64,000 bases of DNA from contig NZ_WJIE01000010.1 of the NCBI RefSeq assembly GCF_009649845.1, positions 62,001-126,000 of the forward strand, written 5' to 3'. Shown one piece after another: positions 16,501 to 24,463 of this stretch (position 1 is the stretch's first letter; the number at the start of each line of letters is the position of its first letter). The DNA is from Polyangium spumosum (GTDB taxonomy: Bacteria; Myxococcota_A; Polyangia; Polyangiales; Polyangiaceae). A program made the translations under genes and the position numbers. The notes beneath the pieces were generated by a model. That model made no database searches. It had not been told where the DNA came from and saw only the letters and a program-made list of their open reading frames with translations.

Positions 16501-19269
16501 AAGGCGCGCTTCCTCGTGAAGTCGCCGTTCGCCGCCGCCGAGGCGCTCGTCACCGTCGAGCGCGCCGGCATCCTCTCGCAGCGTCGCGTGAAGCTCGGCG
16601 GCGCGATGCCGACGATCGAGATCCCGGTCACCGAGGATCTGCGCCCGAACGCGTTCGTCTCGGTCCTGCTCGTCCGTGGTCGCACCAAGCCCGCGCCGAC
16701 GAGCCCGAAGGATCCCGACGTCGGCGCGCCCGCGTTCCGCATGGGGTACGCGCCGCTGCTCGTGAACCCCGAGAAGCGCAGGTTGAAGATCGCGATCACG
16801 CCGAGCAAGACGGAGGCGCGGCCTGGCGAGAACGTCGAGGTCGACGTCCTGGTGCGTGATCACGCGGGCAAAGCAGCGCGCGCCGAGGTCACGTTTTACG
16901 CGGTCGACGAGGGCGTGCTCTCGCTCGTCGGGTACAAGACGCCCGATCCGATCGAGGTCTTCGGCGCCCCGCGCCCGCTGCGCGTCACCTCGCTCGAGGT
17001 CCGCGCCGCGCTCGCTCGTGTCTTCCGGCCGTACGGGGATCTCGGCGCGGACAAGGGCCTCGACGGCGGCGACGGCGGCGGCGGCACCTCGGTGCGGCGC
17101 GACTTCCGCGCGAGCGCCACGTTCGTCCCCGCGATCGTCACGGACGACTCCGGCCGCGCGAAGGTAAAATTCCGGCTGCCGGACACGCTCACGACGTACC
17201 GGCTCATGGCCGTCACCGCGGCCGAGGACGATCGGTTCGGCTTCGCCGAGAACCGCGTGGTCGCGAGCCGCCCGCTCATGGCGCGTCCCGCGCTGCCGCG
17301 TTTCCTCCGCGCCGGCGACAGCCTCGACGCCTCCGTCGTCGTGAGCTCGAAGGGCATCGGCAAGACCACGGCCACGGTGGAGATCAAGCTCGACGGGCTC
17401 ACGCTCTCCGGCGACGCGAAGCGCTCGATCGACCTCGCGGCGGGCGCGCCTGTCGAGGTCCGCTTCCCGCTCACGGCGCCGAAGGCTGGCAAGGCCAAGA
17501 TCGGCTTCGTCGTGCGCGCGACCGAGAGCGGCAAGGCGCTCGAGGATGCCGTCGAGGTCGAGCGCGAGGTGAAGGTCCCGCTCTCGCCCGAGGCCGTGGC
17601 GCTCTACGGCGACACCACCTCGGAGAGCGCCGAGAAGCTCGGGGATCTCTCGGCGATCCGCGACGACACGGGCGGGCTCGAGCTCAGCATGGCCTCGACC
17701 GCGCTCGTGGGCCTCGGCGGCGGCGTCGAGCAGCTCGTCGACTATCCGTACGGCTGCACCGAGCAGCTCGTGAGCAAGCTCGTGCCGCTGCTGCCGCTCC
17801 GCGATCTCGCGGTCGACTTCAAGATCCCGCTGCCGAAGAACACGGACGCGATCATCGGCGTCACGGTGGCCGAGATCCTGAAGCACCAGCGCGGCGACGG
17901 CGGCTTCGGCATGTGGGTGGGCTCGGATCGCTCGAACCTCTGGGCCAGCACCTACGCGCTCTGGGGCCTCGGCGAGGCCAAGCGCCGCAAGGTCGACATC
18001 CCCCCGTCGGTGATCGACGCGGCCGCGCGGCACGTCCACGACGCGCTCGACGAGCTCGACGACGTGTTCGCACGCGCCACGGCGCCCTTCATCCTCGACG
18101 TGCTCGCCGAGAACCGCCACCCCGACACCGGCCGCACGACGCGCCTCTTCGAGGAGCGCAAGACGCTGCCGCTCTTCTCGCAGGCCTTCCTCCTGCACGC
18201 CATGGTCGCGGGCAAGCACGATCGCGCGAGCATCGAAGCGCTCGCGAACGAGCTCGAGGGCTCGCTCCGGCTCGACGCGAACGTCGCGCGCGCCACGACG
18301 AACCTCGGCGACAAGTACGCCGTGCTCATGGACTCCGATACGCGCACGACGGCGCTCGTCCTCCGCGCCCTGCTCGCGGCCCGGCCGGACCACCCGATCG
18401 CCGCGCGCCTCGCCATGGGCCTGCTCGCCGATCGCAAGGGCGGCGCCTGGCGCAACACGCAGGAGACCGCCTGGTCGCTCGTCGCGCTCGACGCGTACCG
18501 CAAGGCGCAGGAGAAGACCACGCCCGACTTCGTGGCGCACGTCTTCCTCGGCCAGGCCGAGATCGCGACGCCCGCCTTCCGCGGCCGCGACGTCACCCAG
18601 GCCCGGCTCAGCCTGCCCGCCGAGCGCCTCACCTCGGCCGGCGGCAGCGTCCTCTCCTTCGACCTCGACGGCTCGGGCCGCCTCTTCTACGAGGCGCGCC
18701 TGCGCTACGCCCGCAAGGAGCTCCCGAAGACGCCGCTCGATCGTGGCTTCTTCGTCGAGAAGACCCTGCGCGCCGTGAAGCCCGAAGAGCTCGCCGGCTT
18801 GCTCGCCGCGCCGCCTGGCAAAGGCGCGACCTCGTTCCCCGGCGGCCAGCTCGTCCTCGGCGAGATCGTCGTCGTCACCCCGTCGCCGCGTGACTACGTC
18901 GTCGTCGACGATCCGCTCCCGGCTGGCTTCGAGCCTGTCGACGCGCGCCTCGCCACCACGGCGAGCGCGGCGAACCTCGACGAGGACGAGGGTGATCCGG
19001 AGGACGCCTTCTACGAGGAGGGTGGCTACGACGCCGTCGCCACGGGCCGCGCGTTCCTCTCCAGCCGTTACCTGCGCGAGCTCCGCGACGATCGTGTCCT
19101 TTTCATGATCGACCGCATGCCGGCCGGCATGTATCGCTATCGTTACCTCGCGCGCGCCACCTCGATCGGCTCGTTCGTCCTTCCGCCTGCGCGCGCCGAG
19201 GAGATGTACGCGCCCGAGGTGTTCGGAAGGACCGCCGCCGGCACGATCACGGTGACCGCCACCAAGTGA
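13537..19269 (+). CDS. Bacterial alpha-2-macroglobulin lipoprotein with thioester
   Basis: Bacterial alpha-2-macroglobulins trap attacking proteases in the periplasm through a reactive thioester. The predicted product has 1910 residues, in the range of the long (YfhM-type) family. A signal peptide with Cys near residue 27 suggests a lipoprotein. The thioester motif GCTEQ is present, with Cys1407 and Gln1410, so it is of the active type. Other family landmarks are the macroglobulin beta domains (GIYRPGDTVHIKG, FYAVDEGVLSLVGY), the RLPDTLTTYRLMAVT segment before the complement-like domain, and a C-terminal receptor-type domain. The start could also be 13552. It overlaps pbpC by 4 bp (GTGA), the same pairing known from proteobacteria, where cell-wall repair and protease trapping are linked. 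Confidence 0.93.
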   Translation: MTARAMFPGPRNAFLAVAAMALGMACMQGSRPPEVAPRGTLVPGAADGATTVDTRGAFGVVFGTPRGETIDPPEVSLVFNRPMRPLELAGDESAPPASISPAVPGRWQWVGTNALSFVPEKRLPRATAFVVKVPAGTKALDGSTLEKNFELRFTTARPEVTSVEPYDGSDGLRPDAKFTLRFNQPVDDRAIERAVSVIVAEKTRAFSLRRPDPQNEQLVEIVPRAPLPLESQILLDVKGLAGKEGPLPAAKEERFTFMTYLPLAVKELPCDHDTPRGKCAPDGGVGIYLTTPVKLGDLKKAVRFEPKIAVTWPSWLDDDHTTSGVTVYGAFPPGKNVKVIVQKGLKDEHGQTLGADYRGDVAFDDLWPKADIGLRGSVFEPAARREIPIDSINTNDLELVVAPLSPADAIRLQDDPYGAGRAPSYKDILALPGAKVSKLAANAPLNKPSRHAVKTEEALGGKDARGAIALGIRYTGWPGSNHQRVVTNTAIAKVSDLAVSGKLSARGSLLWISRLSSAAPVKGAEVSIQTPGEAPIGPLRSDDSGFITLPKEVWSRGSSAADRSVIVIKDGNDWTYKHLTDTLDSWRFDMQVDPGPDRPFGLMFTDRGIYRPGDTVHIKGIFRKEGNPGTVTPAGLPVEIRVEGPDGDEISSRTETLSPFGTTSIDVAVPRAGRLGTYSIRATVQEGNPGWADVSSDFEVAEYRPAEFAVSVESDKPSYVRGDKAKWIARGDYLYGAPMAGADARVVVTRGEATFRPPNTDGFTVDEDTFHADFTDRSTREGEIHSRTDKLDGKGTLPIEATLALPGQRGPERVTAEAEVNDVSRQYIAGSTTAIVHPAEFYVALRTGADLFVDAGKPVSPEVFAVDPRGARVAGVPIKLELVSRTWSVAKQATSGGLAHTVAEPVDRVVESCTVTTTSGDKPASCKLTPAASGYHIVHATAVDARKNPVGAADPLYVFGGASGGGFGDSDRLVVELVADKESYEVGDKARFLVKSPFAAAEALVTVERAGILSQRRVKLGGAMPTIEIPVTEDLRPNAFVSVLLVRGRTKPAPTSPKDPDVGAPAFRMGYAPLLVNPEKRRLKIAITPSKTEARPGENVEVDVLVRDHAGKAARAEVTFYAVDEGVLSLVGYKTPDPIEVFGAPRPLRVTSLEVRAALARVFRPYGDLGADKGLDGGDGGGGTSVRRDFRASATFVPAIVTDDSGRAKVKFRLPDTLTTYRLMAVTAAEDDRFGFAENRVVASRPLMARPALPRFLRAGDSLDASVVVSSKGIGKTTATVEIKLDGLTLSGDAKRSIDLAAGAPVEVRFPLTAPKAGKAKIGFVVRATESGKALEDAVEVEREVKVPLSPEAVALYGDTTSESAEKLGDLSAIRDDTGGLELSMASTALVGLGGGVEQLVDYPYGCTEQLVSKLVPLLPLRDLAVDFKIPLPKNTDAIIGVTVAEILKHQRGDGGFGMWVGSDRSNLWASTYALWGLGEAKRRKVDIPPSVIDAAARHVHDALDELDDVFARATAPFILDVLAENRHPDTGRTTRLFEERKTLPLFSQAFLLHAMVAGKHDRASIEALANELEGSLRLDANVARATTNLGDKYAVLMDSDTRTTALVLRALLAARPDHPIAARLAMGLLADRKGGAWRNTQETAWSLVALDAYRKAQEKTTPDFVAHVFLGQAEIATPAFRGRDVTQARLSLPAERLTSAGGSVLSFDLDGSGRLFYEARLRYARKELPKTPLDRGFFVEKTLRAVKPEELAGLLAAPPGKGATSFPGGQLVLGEIVVVTPSPRDYVVVDDPLPAGFEPVDARLATTASAANLDEDEGDPEDAFYEEGGYDAVATGRAFLSSRYLRELRDDRVLFMIDRMPAGMYRYRYLARATSIGSFVLPPARAEEMYAPEVFGRTAAGTITVTATK

Positions 19270-21707
19270 CCCGCTCTCGCCTCGTTCGTCAGCTCCTCCG
19301 GTGGCTCGTCCCTCGTGGCCGCCGCCGCCGGATCGAGCTCGCGCTCGTGGTCGTCTTCTCGCCCGTCCTCTGCCTCGGCCTCGCCGCCGCGCTCACGCCG
19401 CTCCCGCCCGAGCTCCGCGCGGACGACCTCGCGGCGACGGATCCTTCCACCGTCTTCCTCGATCGCCACGGCGTGGTCCTTTGCGAGGTCCGCGCCAGGG
19501 ACGGCACCCGCGCGCGCCCCGTGCGCCTCGCCGACATCGACCCTCGTGTCGTCCGCGCCGTCCTCGCGGCCGAGGACAAGCGCTTCTCCTTGCATCCCGG
19601 CGTCGATCCGATCGCGATCACGCGCGCCGTGGGACAAGCCTTGTTCTCCCGCCGCATCGTCTCCGGCGGCTCGACCCTCACGCAGCAGCTCGCGCGTAAC
19701 CTCGTCCCGCGCCCGCGCACGGTCGTGGGAAAACTCCGCGAGATGGCGCTCGCGCTCCGGATCGAAGCTTCGCTCTCGAAGCCGCGGATCCTCGAGGCGT
19801 ACCTGAACCGCGTCGCGTTTGGCCCTGCCTTGCGTGGCGTCGAGGCCGCGAGCCGCTTCTACTTCGACAAGTCCACCCGTGATCTCTCCCTCGCCGAGGC
19901 CGCCGCGCTCGCCAGCCTGCCGCGTGGACCCACGCTCTACGATCCTCGCCGCGGCACCGAGCTCCTGAAGCGCCGCCGTGATCGTGTCCTCGAGCGCATG
20001 CGCGCCGCGCGCCTCGCCGAGAGCGACGACGTCGATCGTGCCCTCGGCGAGCCCCTCGTCCTCGCCCCGCGTGGCAGCGGCCTCGGCATCCCGCATCTGC
20101 GTCAGGCGCTGCTCGCGGGAGGGAAGGGGATCGGTACGGACGGGCTCGCTGGCAAGGCCGCCATCGTCACGACCACCCTCGATCGTGGCCTCCAGCGCGA
20201 GATCGAGATCCTCGCCGTGCAAACGATCGAGCGCCTCGCGGCGCGCAACGTCACTGCCGCGTCCGTCGTCGTCCTCGACAACGAGACCGGCGAGATCCTC
20301 GCCTACGTCGGCTCACCCGACATCGAGAACGCCGCCCGCCTCGGCCACAACGACGGCGTCCTCGCCCGGCGCCAGCCTGGCTCCACGTTAAAACCCTTCG
20401 TCTACGGCCTCGGCATGGAGATCGGTGGCTTCACCGCCGCCACGATCCTCCCCGACGTCGACACGCATTTCCCCACGCCCGACGGCGACTACCACCCGAA
20501 CAACTACGACGGCCGCTTCCACGGCCCCGTCCGCGTCCGCGAGGCCCTCGCGAGCTCCTTCAACGTCCCTGCCGTCATCGCCGCCTCCCGCGTCGGACCC
20601 GAGCGCCTCCTCGCGCGCCTGCGCGACCTCGGCTTCGCCTCCCTCGACCGCAGCGCGCGCGACTATGGCCTCGCCCTCGCGCTCGGCGACGGCGAGGTCC
20701 GCTTGCTCGAGCTCGCCGCCGCCTACGCCACCCTCGCGCGGGGTGGCCTCTCCGTGGCCCCGCGCGCCGTCCGCGAGGCCCGTGTTGCCTCCGGCGAGCT
20801 CCTCCCCATCGCCGCGCCGCCGCCGCGCCGCGTCCTCGATCGCCGCGCCTCCTACGTCCTCACGCACATCCTCGCCGATCGGCATGCGCGCCTCGCCACG
20901 TTCGGCGAGAACAGCGTCCTCGAGCTCCCGTTCCCGGTCGCCGCGAAGACCGGCACCTCCAAGGGCTTCCGTGACAACGTCACCGTCGGCTTCACGCCTT
21001 CGGTCACCGTCGCCGTCTGGGTCGGCAACTTCGACGGCTCGCCCATGAGCGGCGTCAGCGGCGTGACCGGCGCCGGCCCGCTCTTCCACGACGCCATGCT
21101 CGCGGCTTCATGCTTGTACCCCGAGCGCGACTTCGAGCGACCCGAAGGCCTCGTCGACGTCGACATCTGCCCCCTCTCCGGCGCTCGCCCTGGCCCGGAC
21201 TGCCCTCATCGCAAGAGCGAGCTCGTCCCGCGTGGAACGTCCCTCGCGACCTGCGACATGCACGAGCGTGTCCGCGTCGATCGCAGAAACGGCCTGCGCG
21301 CCGGCCCCGCCTGCGCCGACGCTGCCGTCGACATCCGCGTCTTCGAGCGTTACCCGCCCGAGCTCACCGCGTGGGCCGACAACGCGGGCCGCCCCGTCGC
21401 GCCCCGCGCCGCTTCTCCCTTCTGCCCCGACGATCGCCAGTCCGAAACGCCCGCCCGCCTCCGCATCGCCTTCCCCCCCGACGGCGCGCGGTTCGTGCGT
21501 GACGGCGCCCTCGCCGCGGAGGAGGCCATCCGCGTCCGCGTCGACGTGCCCTCCGAGGCGCGTGTCGTGCGCCTCCTCGTGGATGGCCGTGGGTTCGTCC
21601 TGAAGCCCCCCTTCGAACGCACCGTCCCGCTCGTCCCGGGTGATCACACCCTCGTCGTCGAGGCCGACGGCGTCTCCTCCGCGCCCGTCACGTATTCGGT
21701 GCGGTGA
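19266..21707 (+). CDS. pbpC: Penicillin-binding protein 1C
   Basis: PBP1C is a bifunctional peptidoglycan enzyme. The 813-residue protein has an N-terminal membrane anchor, a GT51 glycosyltransferase domain with the catalytic Glu in AAEDKRFSLHPGVD, and a transpeptidase domain with Ser373-x-x-Lys376, Ser431-x-Asn433 and Lys561-Thr-Gly. The C-terminal 100 residues are the BiPBP_C domain typical of PBP1C and not of PBP1A. Translation starts at GTG overlapping the alpha-2-macroglobulin stop. The last 20 bp overlap the end of the convergent MscS gene. Confidence 0.95.
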   Translation: MTRSRLVRQLLRWLVPRGRRRRIELALVVVFSPVLCLGLAAALTPLPPELRADDLAATDPSTVFLDRHGVVLCEVRARDGTRARPVRLADIDPRVVRAVLAAEDKRFSLHPGVDPIAITRAVGQALFSRRIVSGGSTLTQQLARNLVPRPRTVVGKLREMALALRIEASLSKPRILEAYLNRVAFGPALRGVEAASRFYFDKSTRDLSLAEAAALASLPRGPTLYDPRRGTELLKRRRDRVLERMRAARLAESDDVDRALGEPLVLAPRGSGLGIPHLRQALLAGGKGIGTDGLAGKAAIVTTTLDRGLQREIEILAVQTIERLAARNVTAASVVVLDNETGEILAYVGSPDIENAARLGHNDGVLARRQPGSTLKPFVYGLGMEIGGFTAATILPDVDTHFPTPDGDYHPNNYDGRFHGPVRVREALASSFNVPAVIAASRVGPERLLARLRDLGFASLDRSARDYGLALALGDGEVRLLELAAAYATLARGGLSVAPRAVREARVASGELLPIAAPPPRRVLDRRASYVLTHILADRHARLATFGENSVLELPFPVAAKTGTSKGFRDNVTVGFTPSVTVAVWVGNFDGSPMSGVSGVTGAGPLFHDAMLAASCLYPERDFERPEGLVDVDICPLSGARPGPDCPHRKSELVPRGTSLATCDMHERVRVDRRNGLRAGPACADAAVDIRVFERYPPELTAWADNAGRPVAPRAASPFCPDDRQSETPARLRIAFPPDGARFVRDGALAAEEAIRVRVDVPSEARVVRLLVDGRGFVLKPPFERTVPLVPGDHTLVVEADGVSSAPVTYSVR

Positions 21708-22866
21708 GCGGCGGCGGCGGCAGCGACTTCGGCTCGCCGCGTGTCCCTCGTTCGCCCGCCTTCTCCAGGCGCGCGGCCGCCTCGCCGAAGTCGCCCTCGA
21801 TCCGCATCCGCGGCAGATACCGCCCTCCTTCGAGCTCCTGCAGCCGCTTCACCAGCCGCTCGCGCACCCGGCACCGCAGATCCCAGAGCTTGTCCGCGTT
21901 CGCCGCGGACACCAGCGCCCGGAGCTGCAACGTCGTCGCCTGCGCGTCCGTCACCAGGAGCCCGGCGACCCGCCCGTCCCAGTCCGGATCCTCCTCGCAC
22001 ACCCGCTTCACCTCCTCGCGCAGCACCTCGATCGGCACCGTGTAGTCCGCGTGGAAGAAGATCGTCCCCATGAGCTCCGGTGATCCTCGTGTCCAGTTCT
22101 GGAACGGCTTCTCCAGGAGCTGACCGATCGGCAGCACCAGCCGCCGTTGATCCCAGATCCGCACCACCACGAACGTCAACGTGATCTCCTCGATCGTGCC
22201 CCACTCGCCCTCGATGATCACCACGTCCCCGATCCGCACCGGCTGCGCGATCGAGATCTGCAGCCCCGCGAGCAGGGTCGCGATCGACTTCTGCGCCGCG
22301 AACCCCAGCATCACGCCGGCGATGCCCGCCGACGCGAGCAGCGACACGCCCACCTGCCGCACGATCTCGAACTGCAAGAGCACGAGCGACGCGGCCACCA
22401 GCATCAGCAGCACGCTCAGCACACGCCGGAGCATCAGCAGACGCGTCCGCGCCGCGCGCGCCGCCGCCGGATCACCCGCTTGCGCCTCGTACCGCTCCGC
22501 CATGACGCTCGTGCCCACGTAGAGCGCGCGCTCCGCGGACCACGCCGCGCCGATCACCAGGAGCGAGCTCAGGACCCGCGCGATCCCCTCCTCCGTCTGC
22601 GCCCCCAGATCCAGCGCCGCCAGCGCCCCCCGCTCGAACAGCACCGCGCCCACGAGGCGCGCCGGCGCGCGTATCCGCTCCACGAGCAGGTTGTCCCAGT
22701 CGGCCTCCGTGGTCTTCGCGATCCGCGCGAGCAACCGGAGCAAGATCGAGCTCACGACGAAGCCCAACCCCGGCGCCACGAGCAGGAGCACCCACTCCCC
22801 GATGGCGAGCCCGAAATACGAATCTCCGCGCAACGTCTGGAGCAATCGCGCCCCGAATTCCTGCAT
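21688..22866 (-). CDS. MscS-family mechanosensitive ion channel
   Basis: These channels open on hypo-osmotic shock to release solutes. The 392-residue protein has about four to five hydrophobic segments in the first 190 residues. The pore-lining helix and beta domain follow, seen as GFAAQKSIATLLAGLQ and QPVRIGDVVIIEGEWGTIEEI, which match the MscS core. A soluble C-terminal vestibule domain and a charged tail complete it. It is longer than E. coli MscS because of extra N-terminal helices. The gene is convergent with pbpC, with 20 bp shared, and divergent from the ClC gene. Confidence 0.92.
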   Translation of the reverse strand: MQEFGARLLQTLRGDSYFGLAIGEWVLLLVAPGLGFVVSSILLRLLARIAKTTEADWDNLLVERIRAPARLVGAVLFERGALAALDLGAQTEEGIARVLSSLLVIGAAWSAERALYVGTSVMAERYEAQAGDPAAARAARTRLLMLRRVLSVLLMLVAASLVLLQFEIVRQVGVSLLASAGIAGVMLGFAAQKSIATLLAGLQISIAQPVRIGDVVIIEGEWGTIEEITLTFVVVRIWDQRRLVLPIGQLLEKPFQNWTRGSPELMGTIFFHADYTVPIEVLREEVKRVCEEDPDWDGRVAGLLVTDAQATTLQLRALVSAANADKLWDLRCRVRERLVKRLQELEGGRYLPRMRIEGDFGEAAARLEKAGERGTRGEPKSLPPPPLTAPNT

Positions 22867-23005
22867 CCCTCACTCCCTCCGATGGCTCGCCGCTCCTCAC
22901 GCGCCGAGCAAAAGCGTGCTTCCCGAAATTCGTTGGTATACAAATGAATTGGCACGCCGCACCGAGCTCCGCAAGCCGCGGATCGATCACGCGCGCCGCA
23001 CATCC

Positions 23006-24463
23006 ATGGGAGACCTCTTCAAGCGACTCGATCACGAGCAGCGGGCTCTGCACGACTCCTGGGACGACGTCGTGCGTGTCCTCTTCGTCGTGTCCATGAT
23101 GTCCGCCGCCGTCTGGTCGCTCTGCTCGGCCCTCCGCTTCGTCGTCCACGCCGGCTCCGACTGGCTCGTGCATCACGTCGCCGGCGCGCCTTCGCCCTGG
23201 GCCTGGGCTGTCCTCCTCGGCGTGCTCGTCGTGGGCGGGCTCGCGCGTGGCGCGCTCCTTCGCCGCCCCGGCTGGGACGAGACCGCCGGGGACGGCATGG
23301 ACGTCGCCCTCGCCAACTACCACTCCACCTACGATCACGCGGGGGACGACCCTCGACCGCGCTTCGAACGCCCTGCCTTTGGCCTCGCCCTCCGCAAGGC
23401 CGCCGCCACCGCCCTCACGCTCGCCACGGGGGGCTCGGGTGGCCTCGAGGCGCCCGTCGTCGTCATCGGCGAGGCCGTCGGCGCCGGCTGGGCCCGTGTC
23501 TTCCGTGTCCGCTCCGAGCACGAGCTCCGCACCTACCAGCTCGCCGGCATCGCCGCCGCCGTCACCACGCTGCTCGGCGCCCCCTTCGCGGGCGCCCTCT
23601 TCGCGATCGAGTTCTGCTACGGCGATCGCATCATCTACCGCAAGTTCGCGTACGCCCTGCTCGCCGGCCTCGTCGCGTACACCTTGAACCAGCGCTTCAT
23701 CGGCCTCGAGCCCATCTTCTCCGCGCCGCCCCACGCCCGCAGCCACACCCTCGCCGAGTACGGCATCACCGCGCTCGTCGCCATCACCGTCAGCGCCCCC
23801 GTCGCGCTCGCCTTTGGCCGCCTCATGGCCAAGACCGCCGACCTCGTCGGCAAGGTGAGCCTCGTCTTTCGTGGCGCCGTCGGCGCCCTCGGCACCGGCC
23901 TCGTCGCGCTCCTCCTCTCCGTCGCCGCGGGCATCCCGGCGCACCACGTCCTCGGCATGGGCGAACACACCCTCGCCGAGCTCCTGCGCCCCGGCGCGAC
24001 GTTCCCCATCCACGTCCTCCTCCTCGCGGCGATGGGCAAGATGATCACCACCGGGCTCACCATCCGCTCGGGTGGCTCCGCGGGCATGCTCATCCCCTCC
24101 ATGTTCCTCGGCGGCGTCTCCGGCGCGCTCATGGGCGAGGTCCTCCGCCGCACCGGCGTCTTGCCCGAGCTCGACCTCGCCTTGCTCGTCGTCGTCGGCA
24201 TCGCCTCTGCGCTCGTCGCGGTCATCGGCGTCCCGCTCGCCGCGATCGCGCTCGTCCTCGAGGTCTTCGGCGCGGCGTATGGCCCGCCCGCGCTCCTCTC
24301 GTGTGGCGTCACGTACGTGCTCACGCTGCGCATCCGCGTCTACGGCAACCAGCGCATGTCGCCGGATCCGGACGCGGACGAGACGGGCTTCGCGGACGCC
24401 GGCGAGGCAGCGGACGCCGGCGCCGCGGCGGGGATGGAGGGCAGACCGGAAGGTGAGCCCTAG
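23006..24463 (+). CDS. ClC-family chloride channel or antiporter
   Basis: This 485-residue protein has about ten hydrophobic segments. Conserved ClC sites are recognisable: GSGGLEAP around residues 140-147, equivalent to the gating-glutamate loop (GxEGP) with Glu kept but the following Gly replaced by Ala, and GGSAGMLIPSMFLGG near residue 355. The frame extends upstream without a good start, and the ATG at 23006 (MGDLFKRLDHEQ) is the first one that begins a typical cytoplasmic N-terminus. No regulatory CBS domains follow. The final TAG shares the CTAG palindrome with the stop of the convergent OPT gene. Whether it is a channel or a proton antiporter cannot be told from sequence. Confidence 0.9.
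   Translation: MGDLFKRLDHEQRALHDSWDDVVRVLFVVSMMSAAVWSLCSALRFVVHAGSDWLVHHVAGAPSPWAWAVLLGVLVVGGLARGALLRRPGWDETAGDGMDVALANYHSTYDHAGDDPRPRFERPAFGLALRKAAATALTLATGGSGGLEAPVVVIGEAVGAGWARVFRVRSEHELRTYQLAGIAAAVTTLLGAPFAGALFAIEFCYGDRIIYRKFAYALLAGLVAYTLNQRFIGLEPIFSAPPHARSHTLAEYGITALVAITVSAPVALAFGRLMAKTADLVGKVSLVFRGAVGALGTGLVALLLSVAAGIPAHHVLGMGEHTLAELLRPGATFPIHVLLLAAMGKMITTGLTIRSGGSAGMLIPSMFLGGVSGALMGEVLRRTGVLPELDLALLVVVGIASALVAVIGVPLAAIALVLEVFGAAYGPPALLSCGVTYVLTLRIRVYGNQRMSPDPDADETGFADAGEAADAGAAAGMEGRPEGEP

Noticed and set aside
14749-18540. A 1263-codon open frame on the minus strand inside the alpha-2-macroglobulin gene
   Set aside because: It is an Arg/Asp/Glu-rich antisense shadow of a high-GC gene, with no domain and no start signal. 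The plus-strand reading has clear family motifs.
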